A DNA stretch of 38,974 nucleotides from Gnetum montanum (taxonomy: Eukaryota; Streptophyta; Gnetopsida; Gnetales; Gnetaceae): contig MNCI01005576.1 of the NCBI GenBank assembly GCA_015680685.1, positions 368,109-407,082 on the forward strand, written 5' to 3'. Shown here in pieces: positions 38,884-38,974 of the stretch. Position numbers and translations under genes: made by a program. Positions within the stretch are counted from its first letter, which is position 1; each line of letters starts with the position of its first letter. The notes beneath the pieces are model-generated. The model was not told the DNA's origin. It was given only the letters and a program-made list of their open reading frames with translations, and ran no database searches.

Positions 38884-38974
38884 TGATGAGTGGCGAGGTA
38901 CCCCTACACTCAACCATACGAAACGAGCGTCGCACGCGCGATCCGGTCGAACTCCGCAGATGGACTAGTTGTGG
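38884..38974 (-). repeat. 5' LTR of R2, partial
   Basis: First 91 plus-strand bases of the LTR, identical base for base to 33254-33344. The remaining 900 or so bases lie beyond the window. Confidence 0.95.

Larger units (their letters stand above)
33254..38974 (-). mobile_element. Young Athila-like gag-only element R2 (5' LTR cut by the window end)
   Basis: Minus-strand element nested in F. From right to left: start of the 5' LTR (38884-38974, continuing outside), primer-binding site (38865-38882), intact gag (38752-36773), conserved spacer (36770-35020), a shortened ORF2 (35017-34334), polypurine tract (34249-34260) and the 3' LTR (33254-34248). The 91 LTR bases visible on both sides are identical, CpG sites are well kept, and gag is fully open, so insertion is recent. 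There is no room for, and no trace of, protease, reverse transcriptase or integrase in the 2.5 kb after gag. Full length should be about 6.6 kb if the 5' LTR matches the 3' LTR. Confidence 0.9.

Overview
The window looks like intergenic, repeat-packed nuclear DNA from a large-genome seed plant. I see no host gene, tRNA, rRNA, CRISPR array or bacterial-type operon. Nearly everything that can be read is a retrotransposon: an Athila-like Ty3/gypsy family present in several copies on both strands, a Tat-type Ty3/gypsy element with two RNase H domains, and an L1-type LINE. Most coding regions are broken by stops and frameshifts. The one long clean reading frame is a 659-residue gag on the minus strand at 36773-38752. 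The species cannot be named from this sequence.
Layout. 1-667 is an unassigned CpG-rich stretch full of TTACGC words. 668-3169 is the 3' end of a plus-strand Athila-like element (F0) split by a solo LTR (1168-2169) with a perfect 5-bp target duplication. 3170-3790 is unresolved. 3791-7600 is a decayed minus-strand Athila-like element (M) that keeps traces of gag, protease and reverse transcriptase. 7660-9430 is the 3' half of an L1-like ORF2 on the minus strand. 9430-10240 is unresolved. 10240 to about 15300 is a 5'-truncated plus-strand Tat element with RT, gRNH, aRNH, INT, polypurine tract and LTR. About 15310-33253 is a plus-strand Athila-like element (F) with gag, protease and a 3' ORF (ORF2). 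A minus-strand relative (R1, 21142-30384, target duplication GCACT on both sides) sits inside F, and a second, young one (R2, 33254 to beyond the window end) sits inside F's ORF2.
The Athila-like family is the coherent story. Its LTRs are bounded by TGATGAG...CTCATCA, with a short U3 that ends in palindromes and a TATA box. The primer-binding site is of tRNA-Asp type. Gag has an unusual zinc knuckle, followed by a conserved non-coding spacer and a second ORF. ORF2 looks like a plant transposon-associated domain (PF20167-like, inferred) followed by a long coiled-coil region. M has RT; F has gag plus protease but no RT; R1 and R2 have gag only. This suggests an autonomous lineage with gag-only dependants. 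R1 and F also carry a U3-like promoter fragment inside the element just upstream of ORF2, the most unusual signal in the window. Two assembly gaps (21 N at 25187-25207, and one N at 31122 inside a 46-bp duplication) fall in these elements.
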